This document shows, in pieces, positions 9,994 through 19,790 of a stretch of 64,000 nt of DNA; positions within the stretch are counted from its first letter, which is position 1, and every line of letters starts with the position of its first letter. Under the pieces are notes generated by a model that did not search any database, had not been told where the DNA came from, and was given only the letters and a program-made list of their open reading frames with translations. Origin of the DNA: Zygnema cylindricum (Eukaryota > Streptophyta > Zygnematophyceae > Zygnematales > Zygnemataceae); the NCBI GenBank assembly GCA_037447655.1, contig JBBHKE010000030.1:60001-124000 (forward strand), written 5' to 3'. The position numbers were made by a program, and so were the translations under genes.

Positions 9994-10957
9994 GAGTAAG
10001 GATACCAAGAGTGAGAGGGGGATCATTTATTGCCGAGGGAAATTCAAGTGAGTTAAAGTCCTTTAGTTTATGGCATAAAAGGTTTGCGCATTTAGGAGAG
10101 GCCAACTTAAAGAAGTAATTGAGAAGAAAATGGTGAAGGGGCTTGAAGGAGTTAGTGGAACTCTAACGGGGGTGTGTGACGGTTGTTTGGAGGGGGAAAC
10201 AACATAGAGAGCCGTTTAAACGCACGGAGGAGAGAAGAACTCGGGAGAAGCTTGAGCTTGTCCACACGGACATAAGTGGACCGCACCCGAGGAGTCTTGG
10301 GGGGAGTAAATATTTCATCACTTTCACGGACGATTGTACGAGGAAAGTGTGGATTTACTTCATGAGGGGAGAAACGGGAAGCTCTCGAGAAGTTTAAGGA
10401 GTTTAAGGCCGAAGCCGAGAAATATTCCGAAAAGAAGGTGAAGGCGCTACGATCCGACAACGGCGGAGAATACACCTCAGGAGCTTTTAAGTCGTTTTGT
10501 AAGAAGGAGGGAATTCGGCAAGAATTTACTACCCCTTATAGCCCGCAACAAAACGGAGTGGCCGAAAGATTAAACCGAACGTTGGTGGAGGGTGCACGAG
10601 CTATGGTCCACTCGGCGGACCTCGACAAGTCATTTTGGGCCGAGGCGATTATTGCACCGTGCATGTTAAGAATCGGTCACCAAGCGCAAACTTAGAAGAC
10701 GTTACCCCCGAGGAGGCATGGAGTGGCTACAAGCCGAGTGTGCAACACTTGCGAGTGTTCGGATGCAAAGCGAGCGTATTTTATTCCTTCACAAAGCGAA
10801 AGAAGTTTGATAAGAAAAGTTGGACGGGAGTTTTCGTTGGATATGATGCGGCGAGAAAGGCGTATCGCTTTGGGATACGAAAAAGCAAAAGGTCGTATCA
10901 AGCCGAGATGTTATTGTCCATGAAAAACAAGAGGCTAAAGAGGAGTCATTTGAGGAT
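9994..10957 (+). pseudogene. Cop1 integrase
   Basis: Inserts the cDNA into the chromosome. The N-terminal HHCC pieces (LWHKRFAHLGE near 10068 and CDGCLEG near 10178) and the catalytic triad are visible: D in VHTDISGPH (about 10261), D in LRSDNGGEYTSG (about 10444) and E in GVAERLNRTL (about 10555). The core is spread over at least three frames (breaks near 10100-10170, 10390 and 10680) and continues into YDAARKAYRF near 10850. All catalytic residues are kept. Confidence 0.85.
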
Positions 10958-12757
10958 ATGGAAATTAAGGAGCATGAAGAGGAGGTGGAGGTGGAAGAAG
11001 AAGCAAGTCCTTCGAGTTCGACTAGCACTCCACCCGAGACGGATGAGGCAAATTCAACTCCGGAAACAAGCCCGCAGGCACCGAGGAGATCCGGAAGAGT
11101 GAGAACAACACCAAAGAGATTAACCGCTACGAGACTTGGTGGTGTGAATGAGGAATTTGCCGGATTTGCATATTGTTTTCTTACGGAAGAGGAGGAGCCG
11201 CAGAGTTTTCAAGAGGCGATTACGTGTGCCGAAGCACAAAAATGGAGGGCGGCTATGGACGACGAAATGAGGAGTCTCTATGACAATGACACGTGGGAAC
11301 TCGTCCCAAGACCGGAGGGGAAAAATATTGTCGGTTGCAAATGGGTCTACAAAATTAAGAGGAAGGCGGACGGGACCGTGGAGCGTTACAAAGCCCGTTT
11401 AGTCGCGAAGGGATATTCCCAAAAGGAGGGGATTGACTACAATGAAACTTTTGCACCGGTTGTGAAATTTTCAAGCTTAAGGAGTTTGGTCGCGATTGCC
11501 GCATTGGAGGGCATGAAGATGCATCAAATGGACGTGAAGACGGCGTTCCTCAATGGAGAGCTTGACGAGGAAATTTATATGGAGCAACCGGAAGGCATGG
11601 TGAAGAAGGGAGAGGAGGACCTTGTGTGCAAGTTAAAGAAGCCTCTCTATGGTCTTAAACAAGGACCACGGTGTTGGAATCACCGTATCGACGGTGAAAT
11701 GAAAAAGGAAGGCTTTGAGAGATTTGAGACGGATAGAGCGGTGTATAAGCGTGGAGTAGGAAAATCTCTCACAATTGTGTCTATCTATGTGGATGATGTG
11801 AACATCTTTGGTTATCTCGATGATGAAATTTTGAAAGTTAAAAGGTTTCTCAAAAGTAAGTTTGAAATGAGTGATTTAGGAGAAACTAATTATTTGTTGG
11901 GAATTAAAGTGGATATTGATAAAGAGAAAGGCGAGGTGACCATGCACCAAGAGAAGTACGCGAGAGAAGTCCTCAAGCGATTTAATATGGAGAATTGCAA
12001 GCCGGTGAGCACACCAATGGACACGGGGCTGAAGCTCACGAAAAATATGTGTCCAACGAACGAGGACGAAAGGGAGCAAATGAAGGAAGTACCGTATCGA
12101 GAAGCGGTCGGGAGCTTGATGTATTTGATGGTAGCAACGAGACCGGATTTGGCTGCGGCGGTTGGGAGTGTTTCCCAATTCATGGAGAATCCGGGAATTA
12201 TACATTGGCAAGCCGTGAAAAGAATTTTGCGTTACCTCAAAGGAACGGTGAATTTCGGTTTAAAATTCAAGAGAGGAGAATCCGTAGAATTCACCGGATA
12301 TGTCGACTCAGATTGGGGAGGCGACGAAGACACACGGCGAAGCACGACCGGATATGTTTTTACATGCGGAGGCGCAGCAATAAGTTGGAGCTCCCGAAGA
12401 CAAAGGACGGTTGCCCTATCGAGCACGGAAGCCGAATATATGGCAGCAACACACGCTACGAAGGAAGCCATATGGTTAAGGGCGTTCTTTAAAGAGGCGG
12501 GATTCGAGCAAGGAACAACGGTGATATACTCGGATAATCAAGGAAGTATTGCTCTCATGAAAAATCCCGTTTATCATGCTCGCACAAAGCATATTGACAT
12601 TCAATTTCATTTTGTTAGAGAATATGTTGAAAGTAAAGAGATAAAATTTGAGTATGTGCATACGAGCATGCAAGCGGCGGATAGTTTGACAAAGGCAATC
12701 TCAAGAGAGAAAGTAAATTTGTGTAATGAGTTATTTGGACTTGTAAGTCATCATTGA
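10958..12757 (+). CDS. Cop1 reverse transcriptase-RNase H, open 599 residues
   Basis: Longest intact frame of the window. Residues 1-75 are the acidic, serine/proline-rich integrase tail, so the ATG is only the first Met of a polyprotein segment. RT runs from about residue 78 (QEAITCAEAQKWRAAMDDEM) through NIVGCKWVYKIKRK and the catalytic IYVDDVNIF (about residue 275) to LKSKFEMSDLGETNYLLGIK. RNase H begins near 447 (YVDSDWGGDEDTRRST), has SSTEAEYMA near 487, and ends with MQAADSLTKAIS. All expected catalytic acids are present. It copies the RNA into cDNA and removes the RNA strand inside the virus-like particle. Confidence 0.93.
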   Translation: MEIKEHEEEVEVEEEASPSSSTSTPPETDEANSTPETSPQAPRRSGRVRTTPKRLTATRLGGVNEEFAGFAYCFLTEEEEPQSFQEAITCAEAQKWRAAMDDEMRSLYDNDTWELVPRPEGKNIVGCKWVYKIKRKADGTVERYKARLVAKGYSQKEGIDYNETFAPVVKFSSLRSLVAIAALEGMKMHQMDVKTAFLNGELDEEIYMEQPEGMVKKGEEDLVCKLKKPLYGLKQGPRCWNHRIDGEMKKEGFERFETDRAVYKRGVGKSLTIVSIYVDDVNIFGYLDDEILKVKRFLKSKFEMSDLGETNYLLGIKVDIDKEKGEVTMHQEKYAREVLKRFNMENCKPVSTPMDTGLKLTKNMCPTNEDEREQMKEVPYREAVGSLMYLMVATRPDLAAAVGSVSQFMENPGIIHWQAVKRILRYLKGTVNFGLKFKRGESVEFTGYVDSDWGGDEDTRRSTTGYVFTCGGAAISWSSRRQRTVALSSTEAEYMAATHATKEAIWLRAFFKEAGFEQGTTVIYSDNQGSIALMKNPVYHARTKHIDIQFHFVREYVESKEIKFEYVHTSMQAADSLTKAISREKVNLCNELFGLVSHH

Positions 12758-12770
12758 ACTAACTAATGAT

Positions 12771-12780
12771 TAAGAGGGGG
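12771..12780 (+). other. Cop1 polypurine tract
   Basis: TAAGAGGGGG immediately before the 3' LTR; start site for plus-strand DNA synthesis in this class. Confidence 0.85.
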
Positions 12781-13570
12781 TGTTGAGAAAGTAATCCTAA
12801 GTTAGTTCAGAAGATAGTGCATTAAAGGGAGAGAGCGCAGTGGCGCAATGGAGAAGCACAGTGCAGAAGTGCAAAGTGGAATAACTTTCTTGTTAAATGG
12901 TTAAATCGAGCACGCGACCAGACGATCTTTATCTACAGAGAAAGAGCTTTCGAACGAGCTATAGAGAGCAAGATTTGGATACGTAGATCAAAAGTTACAG
13001 GCGTGCAAAGCAGAAGCTTCTAGAAGGTTCCACAGGAAACGGTATGGACTTTTCCGAGGTGGTTCCTAAGTGTTTCCTTGGAGTTTCGGGGACATGTCTA
13101 GTAGGTTCTTGTGACGTGGAGAGCCACGAGTTTCGGGGACATGTCTAGTAGGTTCTTGTGACGTGGAGAGCCACGAGAAGGACACTTGCCAATAAGTTAG
13201 AGCTAGAAATGTCTAGAATGTCTAGAAGGGTAGAGTAGAAAAGAGTATATATGAAGTAGGAGAAGTAGACAAATCAATACAATTGGAGAATTGGTTGTGA
13301 CCATAGTTGAAGATGATAGTAAGAGTCCCTATAGTGAGAAAGCATCGTAACTCTGTGTGAGTTGAGATATAAAGATAAGTGAAGCCTTGTAAAGAGAACT
13401 TGGAGATAATAAAGTGATTCTTCTCGGAGAGGAAAATTTGAGCAAGTGTGCTTTTACTTTGTGAGTGAATTCTTTGTGGCTTCGGGAAGATTCTTGAGTG
13501 ACCTTGGAGAGAGTTTTTGCTTTGTGAAGCTAGATTGTTGCAAGATGAGTGAGGCCCACAAAATTCAACA
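12781..13570 (+). repeat. Cop1 3' LTR
   Basis: 790 bp, TGTTGAG...TTCAACA. It differs from the 5' LTR by a few substitutions (for example CAT/CAG near 12810) and more single-base length changes in short runs. Confidence 0.95.
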
Positions 13571-14042
13571 ATTGTTCCGTACCTCAGTACTAGAGGGTTT
13601 AGAGAGGGGTTTAGGACTTAGAATATTTCTGGTAGGTAGCTGCCTCTCCCAGAGAGCACCTTGTATAAATGGCAAACTTTGGGCCAGCCATAACTATCAA
13701 TTCAGTTGACCAAATTCAGTGATTCTTGTTGCTGCGGACTCAGGGGAGTCCAGGCTACACAAGGGTGTAGTCGGTTATATTATTTGCCTGCCTGGGTGGC
13801 TGCATTTCTAAGGGAAAGTCAAAGTGGGGAATGTTATCCTAAACTACTATTCTAACTTTGCATTTTGTAGTGAAACTGAGCACACAGAAAGTCTTATTTC
13901 ACACGGGTGAAGCTGTGTAATGGGGTTATGATTGTCAAGGGGTCAATCATTTGGGTTTATATCAAGTTGGAGTCGGCACTATCTAGATTAGCTTCCTTAA
14001 GACCTGCGAATTCGGTGTGGCAATGGAGCCCCTAGAACTTCA
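13571..14042 (+). repeat. CopA 5' LTR, remaining 472 bp
   Basis: Resumes at ATTGT (duplicate of ATTGG) and TCCGTACCTCAGTAC, matching 16786-17252, and ends CTAGAACTTCA directly before the primer site. The presumed gag start ATG (14023) lies 20 bases before the LTR end. Confidence 0.9.
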
Positions 14043-15208
14043 GGTTATGGGCCCACCATCTAGGGTGCCTATGTTCGATGGAACAGACTTCACTTATTGG
14101 GAGTTTACGATGGAGGGGTTACTTTTCGAGAAGCACTTGTGGGGAATTGTTTCGGGACAAGTGAGGTGTCCGCCACCGAGCTTTGGAGGAACTCACTATG
14201 GAGAATCATCTGGGGCTGCCCAGAAAACCAACCGGAGTTCAGATGCAACGGAAGGTGAAGGGAAAATCATTACCGTGGAAGGGGAAATAGGGGAGAAGGA
14301 TAAAAGGACACCTATGGTAAGGGGAGCTAGGCTCTCGGCTACGGTTCCACTTGTGGGGGTTATAACGGAACTAAAAACTGAAGAAAATGATAGGAATACT
14401 TGGGAATATAAAACACTATAGCAAAACATCTCATACTTAGATATGTGTCTAAGTCCATAGCTATCACTCTTTTAAGTCTAGTCAAGTCTTCAGAGATATG
14501 GGAAGCACTAATTCAGATTTATAAGAGTGAGACTATACAGAGGCAGCAGTTAGTAAAACAGGAAATTGAGGCCTATGTTTATAAAGGCGATAGCATGATG
14601 ATAGAGTTTTGCAATGATATTGATGCGTTATATGTTGAACTTGCTAGTGCGGGATATGTAGAATCTGAGGAGAGAAAGATTAATACACTAATCATGAAGC
14701 TCCCATATGAGTACGAAGACATCATTTACCGTATACAGGGAATGGATGTCTCCTCATGGACTTGGAGCATTACCATGGGGATAATTCTTGTGAGGGAAAG
14801 CACCTTGGAGCTTCGTAGGGGGAAGCGAAGAGGGTGACTGCATTTACAGCTGGTGGTGACTGGCGGAAGCGTGATGTGAGGAATGGCGGGTGACGAGCGG
14901 AAGCGTGATGAAAGGAAGAAAGACAAAGGTTAACCTTATCGGAACTTTGGTGGAAAGAGAGGGAAAGGAAAAGAAAGGGGAGCTTTGAAACAAAGGGTTT
15001 GCTTCGCTTGTAGGAAACCGGGGGTCACTATATGGAGGAGTGTCCTCGTTTGGAAGAACTTAGAAGTTGGAGTGTGAATGAGGAGAAAGAAGGGGAAGAG
15101 GAGAAAGAGGATGAAGAAATCTTGGAGCTTCTTCACATCGGTAGAATGGAGAAGAGAGAAAAGTACACAGAAATTCCACGAAGGCAACAGTGTGCTTTTG
15201 GAGGTATA
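14023..15208 (+). pseudogene. CopA Gag
   Basis: Begins in the LTR (MEPLELQVMGPPSRVPMF; the second Met is in the primer site). It aligns with CopB Gag: FTYWEFTMEGLL, EKHLWGIVSGQ, then NTWEY. A frame change near 14420 leads to SEIWEALIQIYKSETIQRQQ and YVYKGDSMMIEFCND. After further breaks there is a single zinc knuckle CFACRKPG...HYMEEC (about 15000-15047, frameshifted inside) and EIPRRQQCAFGG (about 15170-15205). In CopB the next residues are the protease; here homology stops. Capsid/nucleocapsid role as in the family. Confidence 0.85.
14043..14057 (+). other. CopA primer-binding site: half-tRNA type
   Basis: GGTTATGGGCCCACC directly after the LTR end ...TTCA. It is complementary to the anticodon stem-loop of plant initiator tRNA-Met (GGUGGGCCCAUAACC), not to the tRNA 3' end. 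The same 15 bases follow the LTR in CopB-1, CopB-3 and CopC-2. Confidence 0.85.
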
Positions 15209-15771
15209 AGGGAAGTAAAGAGAGAGGAGGTACTAGAAGATGTTGAGGAGTGTAAATTGTATGACTTAGAAATGATAAAGTCAGAACTAGGATCCCTAAG
15301 TGAAAACGGGAAAAACAAAATTAATGAGGATAATTTTATAGGGTATTTTGGAATTAGAAAACTGGTCGAAAAGGGAAACTTCAACGGATTCCGAGGAAAG
15401 GGGAGAAGTGAAACTAGAAGGGGTTTTAAAGGATAAGGGAGAAGAGGAATATTTAATGAAAAGGTTTAGGGGAGGATAAATATTTATTGGGAATAAATTT
15501 AGAAAGTGAGAGTGGAAAGAAATCCATGGGAGAGAGTGAGGAAAGTTCATGTTTTGGGGGTAATAGGTTTGACATCACTAAAGGGAGTGATGACATTTAT
15601 GAAGGTGTGCCTGTAAAAGGGTTAGCCTCAAGATGTGTGTTGCAGATTGGAGATGGGGCTGGCTGTTTGAATTGCAAGAGGGAAATCGGATTTAGTGTGG
15701 ATGGAAAAGAGATGAGGTGGATAAAATCGTTCGCTCGGATTTATGATAAGTTGGATGCTAAATGAAATGTG
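15209..15771 (+). other. CopA unrecognised coding region replacing pol
   Basis: After the gag/protease boundary the sequence is unlike any pol in the window. The gag frame stays open to 15436 with a Lys/Glu/Asn-rich, charged stretch (DLEMIKSELGSLSENGKNK, GNFNGFRGKGRSETRRGFKG). A second frame, 15487-15765, gives 92 residues with CVLQIGDGAGCLNCKREIGF and KEMRWIKSFARIYDKLDAK. The Cys pattern C-x10-C-x2-C is suggestive but no family is recognised. Either a captured or newly evolved segment, or scrambled remains of a deleted pol. Confidence 0.55.
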
Positions 15772-15840
15772 TGATGCAATTATTATTTCATTTCAGCTAA
15801 TGCATTGTTTTAAATACAAGAGCATATTTCATAAGTTATA

Positions 15841-15938
15841 TAAAAGGAAAAAGAAAAGAAAAAGGAAAAAGGGGAGGGAGTGTTTTGTTTACTTTGTTTG
15901 TAATAGTTGAAAGGAAGTAGACTAGAAAATAAGGGGAG
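15841..15938 (+). other. CopA purine-rich leader and polypurine tract
   Basis: A near-continuous purine run at about 15843-15880 (AAAGGAAAAAGAAAAGAAAA type) precedes the true polypurine tract AAAATAAGGGGAG at 15926-15938, which abuts the 3' LTR. CopB elements have the same AAAATAAGGGGAG without the upstream run. Confidence 0.75.
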
Positions 15939-16130
15939 TGTTGATATTTGGGTATTTTCTAGGTCTTTATTAGATAGAAAAGAGTAGAGGCTGTCTGCCC
16001 CTGACTCCCTTCTCCAAGCCCCCACACTTGTCGTAGTCACTGAAGGCTGGAGAGGGAGCTAGAGCCATGTCTGCCTAGCTCTCCAGAGAGACAGGATTAG
16101 ATAATATAGGTATGTTTACCAAAATGGTAT

Positions 16131-16213
16131 TTGACGGACCCAGGAATTGATCCTGGTACCTACCGTCGGTGAATCGTCCCGTAGACGTTAGCTTTGGTCC
16201 ATTTAGTCTAAGA
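16131..16213 (-). other. Antisense tRNA-like block in LTR (CopA)
   Basis: On the minus strand the sequence has a T-arm-like hairpin CCAGG-ATCAATT-CCTGG (16140-16156), preceded by a possible variable arm and D-arm-like region. The acceptor ends do not pair well, so it is not a working tRNA gene. Equivalents occur in CopB (38762-38850) and CopC (49535-49607) LTRs. Confidence 0.5.
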
Positions 16214-16557
16214 CCTAGTGATAGTACATGTAGGGTTTGATAGATATTTATATAGTTACAGGTAGGGAATTCCATTTAACTGGATTACGGTATTCAGGGC
16301 ATAGAAACAGTTGTACTTTTAGCACCAGACGAAATAAATAGTACGGACATTTATTTCGACGGTCCGTTTTAGTTACGATGTAAATCGGACGGCCGTGGTA
16401 AGCGCCGACATCGCGGAAAGGAAAATTTGGCAGTTTGCAGACGCCGCCACTCCGGATGACACGTGGCAACATCGTACGGGATTACGGAATTTCCGAAACG
16501 GCAGAAAACAAATCCGGGAGTGACAAATGTCGCACTATGGCGACATCGTACAATGTA

Positions 16558-16596
16558 CGTACAGAAAGTACTCCGGCACTTGTACTTTCTTGTACG
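16558..16596 (+). other. LTR hairpin 1 (CopA 3' LTR)
   Basis: CGTACAGAAAGTAC and GTACTTTCTTGTACG face each other across a short loop; one unpaired T. The same structure with compensating base changes is found in CopB LTRs (23867-23905, 39225-39267). Confidence 0.7.
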
Positions 16597-16730
16597 GTAC
16601 CGTTTTTCTGACGCGGCATGACCTGGCGCCACGTGGAGAGATAAGATTTGGAGGCAGGAATTCCGGAGAATACAAGAGCGAATCCGGAGTAGGACATTTG
16701 TTGACTTATTAGCCATGTCGTATGATGTCC

Positions 16731-16767
16731 GTACAAAAGGTACACCGGCATTTGTACCTTTTTGTAC
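16731..16767 (+). other. LTR hairpin 2 (CopA 3' LTR)
   Basis: GTACAAAAGGTACA and TGTACCTTTTTGTAC flank a loop of eight bases, just upstream of GATTGG. It resembles hairpin 1 and may have arisen by duplication of it. Confidence 0.7.
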
Positions 16768-17252
16768 TATACAGTAATGTGATTGGTCCGTACCTCAGTA
16801 CTAGAGGGTTTAGAGAGGGGTTTAGGACTTAGAATATTTCTGGTAGGTAGCTGCCTCTCCCAGAAAGCACCTTGTATAAATGGCAAACTTTGGCCAGCCA
16901 TAACTATCAATTCAGTTGACCAAATTCAGTGATTCTTGTTGCTGCGGACTCAGGGGAGTCCAGGCTACACAAGGGTGTAGTCGGTTATATTATTTGCCTG
17001 CCTGGGTGGCTGCATTTCTAAGGGAAAGTCAAAGTGGGGAATGTTATCCTAAACTACTATTCTAACTTTGCATTTTGTAGTGAAACTGAGCACACAAGAA
17101 AGTCTTATTTCACACGGGTGAAGCTGTAATGGGGTTATGATTTTCAAGGGGTCAATCATTTGGGTTTATATCAAGTTGGAGTCGGCACTATCTAGATTAG
17201 TTTCCTTAAGACCTGCGAATTCGGGTGTGGCAATGGAGCCCCTAGAATTTCA

Positions 17253-18380
17253 TCCGTCGGTATATCCAACTTGTAAGCCACGTCTCCTACACGGGAAAGA
17301 ATTGTGAACGGTCGCGTGAACTTCGGTGCCAAATTTTTTAGATAGGGCACCGACAAGGAGAGGTTTGCGATATTAAGGCAAACTTTGTCCCCCACGCGAA
17401 AGATTGTGTCCTTCCGGTGAGCATCAGCCTGCGACTTTTGACGATCCTTTGCCATTTGGAGCGCTTTGGCCGCCTTTTCCAGGCTTCCTTGCAGCCTCTT
17501 GGCAAAGTCCAAAGCTGCCGGTGTTTTGCAGTCCGCTACCAATAAGTTTTGGGGAAGCGTGGGCTGTCGTCTATTGAGGGAGAATGGCGTAGCGTTCGTG
17601 GACGAGTGCAGTGCACTGTTGTATGCTACCATGATCACTGTTAAATGGTCCACTCAATCCATTTGGTGCACCGAGACATAAGCCCGCAATGCTTCCTCCA
17701 AAGTTCAATACACCCTTTCAGTCTGACCATCTGTTTGAGGGTGGTAGGCTGTGGACATGGCCAGTTGCGTGCCACATAACGCAAATAGAATTTTCCCAAA
17801 AGTGGCTCACGAAGTTACGATCGCGGTCGCTGACGATTTTTTGTCGGAAGTCTATGATGGCGGAATATCTCCCGAATGAATAAGTTCGCGATATCGCTTG
17901 CAGTAGCTGTGGTGGATGTGGGTAGAAAATGTGCCATTTTTGTCAAGTAATCCACGACAACGAAGATTGAGTCGTAGCCCTCCTTCGTCCGGGGAAGGGC
18001 CACGATGAAATCCATCGAGATCGCCTCCCAAGGAACTTATGGTACCGGAAGGGGTTGTAATAAACCTTGGTGTCATGAGTCCCGTTTTGTTCCTATTACA
18101 GGAGTCACACGTCCGGACATATTCGGCAATGTCCTCGAGTCATGTTTGGCCAATAATACGTTTAAGCGACACGTGCGGTTGTTTTATCCCGCCCCAAATG
18201 TCCACTGAGCGGCTCGTCGTGACTCATTTTAAGAATCATGTGACGGAGCTCCGTACTTGTTGGTACATAGAGCCGTGTTGTCTTACTCGGTTTGTATCGA
18301 CACATACCATTGGCGGTTCGAACGAGTACCTTCCATTTAATGAGTTCCTTTAGTGCATCATCGTTGCCTGTAGGCGGCTT
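17253..18380 (-). pseudogene. Gyp2 integrase
   Basis: Core piece MDFIVALPRTKEGYDSIFVVVDYLTKMAHF (first catalytic D in the preceding WISMDF-type motif, about 18015) and SDRDRNFVSHFWE near 17815, then AYNSALHSSTNATPFSL near 17600 and the C-terminal barrel VGDKVCLNIANLSL...YKLDIPTD ending at the CopA insertion. The zinc-binding part (YYWPNMTR) lies near 18130-18170. Several frame changes and stops (for example between 17815 and 17653). The chromodomain follows at 7045-6890. Confidence 0.85.
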
Positions 18381-19790
18381 TTATCCGATCTAACCACTGT
18401 TCGTCCACCTACACTGTACTCGTGACTGCGCTAAGTTTCGGGTCTTGCGCTGCGGTCCGACGCTGCGGCATCCCCTATTGCAGCGCTTACGTTCCCAAAC
18501 TGCGATGCTTGCGGTCGTTGCGCCGCTACTGGCGCAGCGACTCCGGGTCTCCTTAAAAAGGGCATCCGCCGAGTTCGTCTTGCCTGGCATATATTCTATT
18601 ACCAGTTCCGGACCGAATGTCTACAGAAACATCATCCAGCGCACTTCTCTCTTGGACAACTTCGGCTGGGTTTAAAGATATTGTAAGGCGTGGTGATCAG
18701 TGATAATCGTGATCCATTTCCCCTGAACGTAACACTTCAAAACCTCCAGCGCATTGATGATAGCTATTGTCTCCTTCTCATGGGTGGCCCAGTTCAACTT
18801 TGCTGCCTTTAGTTTTCGACTGTCGTAGGCGATGGGTTGAAGGCCTTTCCTTTGATCTTGCATAAGGATCGCTCCAATAGCCGTAACGCTAGCGTCGGGT
18901 AATTATCGTCCAAGGTAAATCCGGGTCGGTAACGGCTAACACAGGGGCGGTAACCAACCGCTCCTTTAGCGTGTTAAAGGTTGTCCCTTGTGCCGCTTTC
19001 CAATCATAGGGCACGTCATTCTTGAGCAATTCCGTGAGTGGTGCAGCAATGTTTGCAAAACCTTCGACAAAACGTCGATAATAGGAGCATAATCCTAGAA
19101 AGCTCCGTAACTCCGTGATATTTGTCGGCTGCGGCCACTCCTTAACGGTCTTTGTCTTGTTTGGATCCACTGCTATTCCGTCTCGGGTCACCACATGGCC
19201 TAAAAAATCAATCTTCTCCTTGAAGAAGTCACATTTACTTTTTTTTGCACACAACGTATTTTCTCGAAGGACCTAGAGGACCGTCCGTAAGTGCTTCATA
19301 TGCTCCTCCTGCGTTTGGCTATACACCAGTATGTCGTTTAGGAAGACGATCACAAACGCGTCTAGATATTGCTGAAAGATGGAATTCATTAAATGCATAA
19401 AAGTTGCAGGTGCGTTAGTCAACCCGAACGACATTACTTGAAACTGGAAATGACCGTAGCGAGTTCTGAACGTCTTTTTCTCCACATCTTCCTTGGCAAT
19501 TCTAATCTGGTGGTAGCCGCTCCGTAAGTCTATTTTCGAAAAATATTTAGCACCTCGAAGTCGATCCAACAATTCGTCGATCCTCGGTAGGGGGTACGCA
19601 TTCTTCACCGTTAATTTGTTCAGCGCTCGGTAGTCTACACACATACGGAAACCTCCATCTTTCTTGTTCACAAAGAGAACGGGGGCTCCATACAATGACT
19701 TGCTTAGTTCGATTGCCCCGGCTTCGACCAACTTCGCGAGTTGCTTTTTCAGTTCGTCCAATTCAATGTAGCTCATCTTGTACATCTGAT
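18381..19790 (-). pseudogene. Gyp2 reverse transcriptase and RNase H
   Basis: RT from [20 protein letters not shown] (19785) through [26 protein letters not shown] and the catalytic site, here [13 protein letters not shown] (about 19345), where the family has FLDD: one of the two metal-binding aspartates is Asn. It continues with [36 protein letters not shown] and RNase H (IAYDSRKLKAAKLNWATHEKE, ITDHHALQYL, ADAL) to about 18560. A stop at 19272 and shifts near 18890 interrupt it. Confidence 0.88.

Larger units (their letters stand above)
8004..13570 (+). mobile_element. Cop1: full-length Ty1/copia retrotransposon, youngest insertion of the stack
   Basis: 5567 bp with LTRs 8004-8788 and 12781-13570, ATTGG (7999-8003) on the left and ATTGT (13571-13575) on the right. 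Primer site TGGTATCGGAGC (8789-8800) matches the 3' end of initiator tRNA-Met (usual TGGTATCAGAGC). Gag, PR, INT, RT and RNase H follow in copia order, then polypurine tract TAAGAGGGGG. The LTR pair differs at about a dozen places, mostly single-base indels. Confidence 0.95.
7157..17252 (+). mobile_element. CopA: gag-only (non-autonomous) Ty1/copia-type element
   Basis: LTRs of 1314 bp (5' LTR 7157-8003 plus 13571-14042; 3' LTR 15939-17252) around an internal part of only 1.9 kb (14043-15938). The internal part has a half-tRNA primer site, a gag related to the CopB gag, an unrecognised coding stretch and a polypurine tract. No protease, integrase, RT or RNase H is present. LTRs are very similar to each other, so insertion is fairly recent. 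Cop1 is nested in the 5' LTR. Confidence 0.9.
15939..17252 (+). repeat. CopA 3' LTR (uninterrupted, 1314 bp)
   Basis: TGTTGATATTTGGG...CTAGAATTTCA followed by the TCCGT duplication. It serves as the reference for the split 5' copy. It holds the AGAGCCATG block near 16060-16075, the antisense tRNA-like block 16131-16213, hairpins 16558-16596 and 16731-16767, and a GATTGG (inverted CCAAT) site near 16780. Confidence 0.95.

Noticed and set aside
15209-15771. Residual pol in CopA
   Set aside because: No DSG, HHCC, DDE, YVDD or RNase H word can be read in any frame; similarity to the CopB polyprotein stops at CAFGG.
16558-16596. Hairpin as a transcription terminator
   Set aside because: Plant Pol II does not use such stem-loops for termination, and the structure lies upstream of promoter-like sites.
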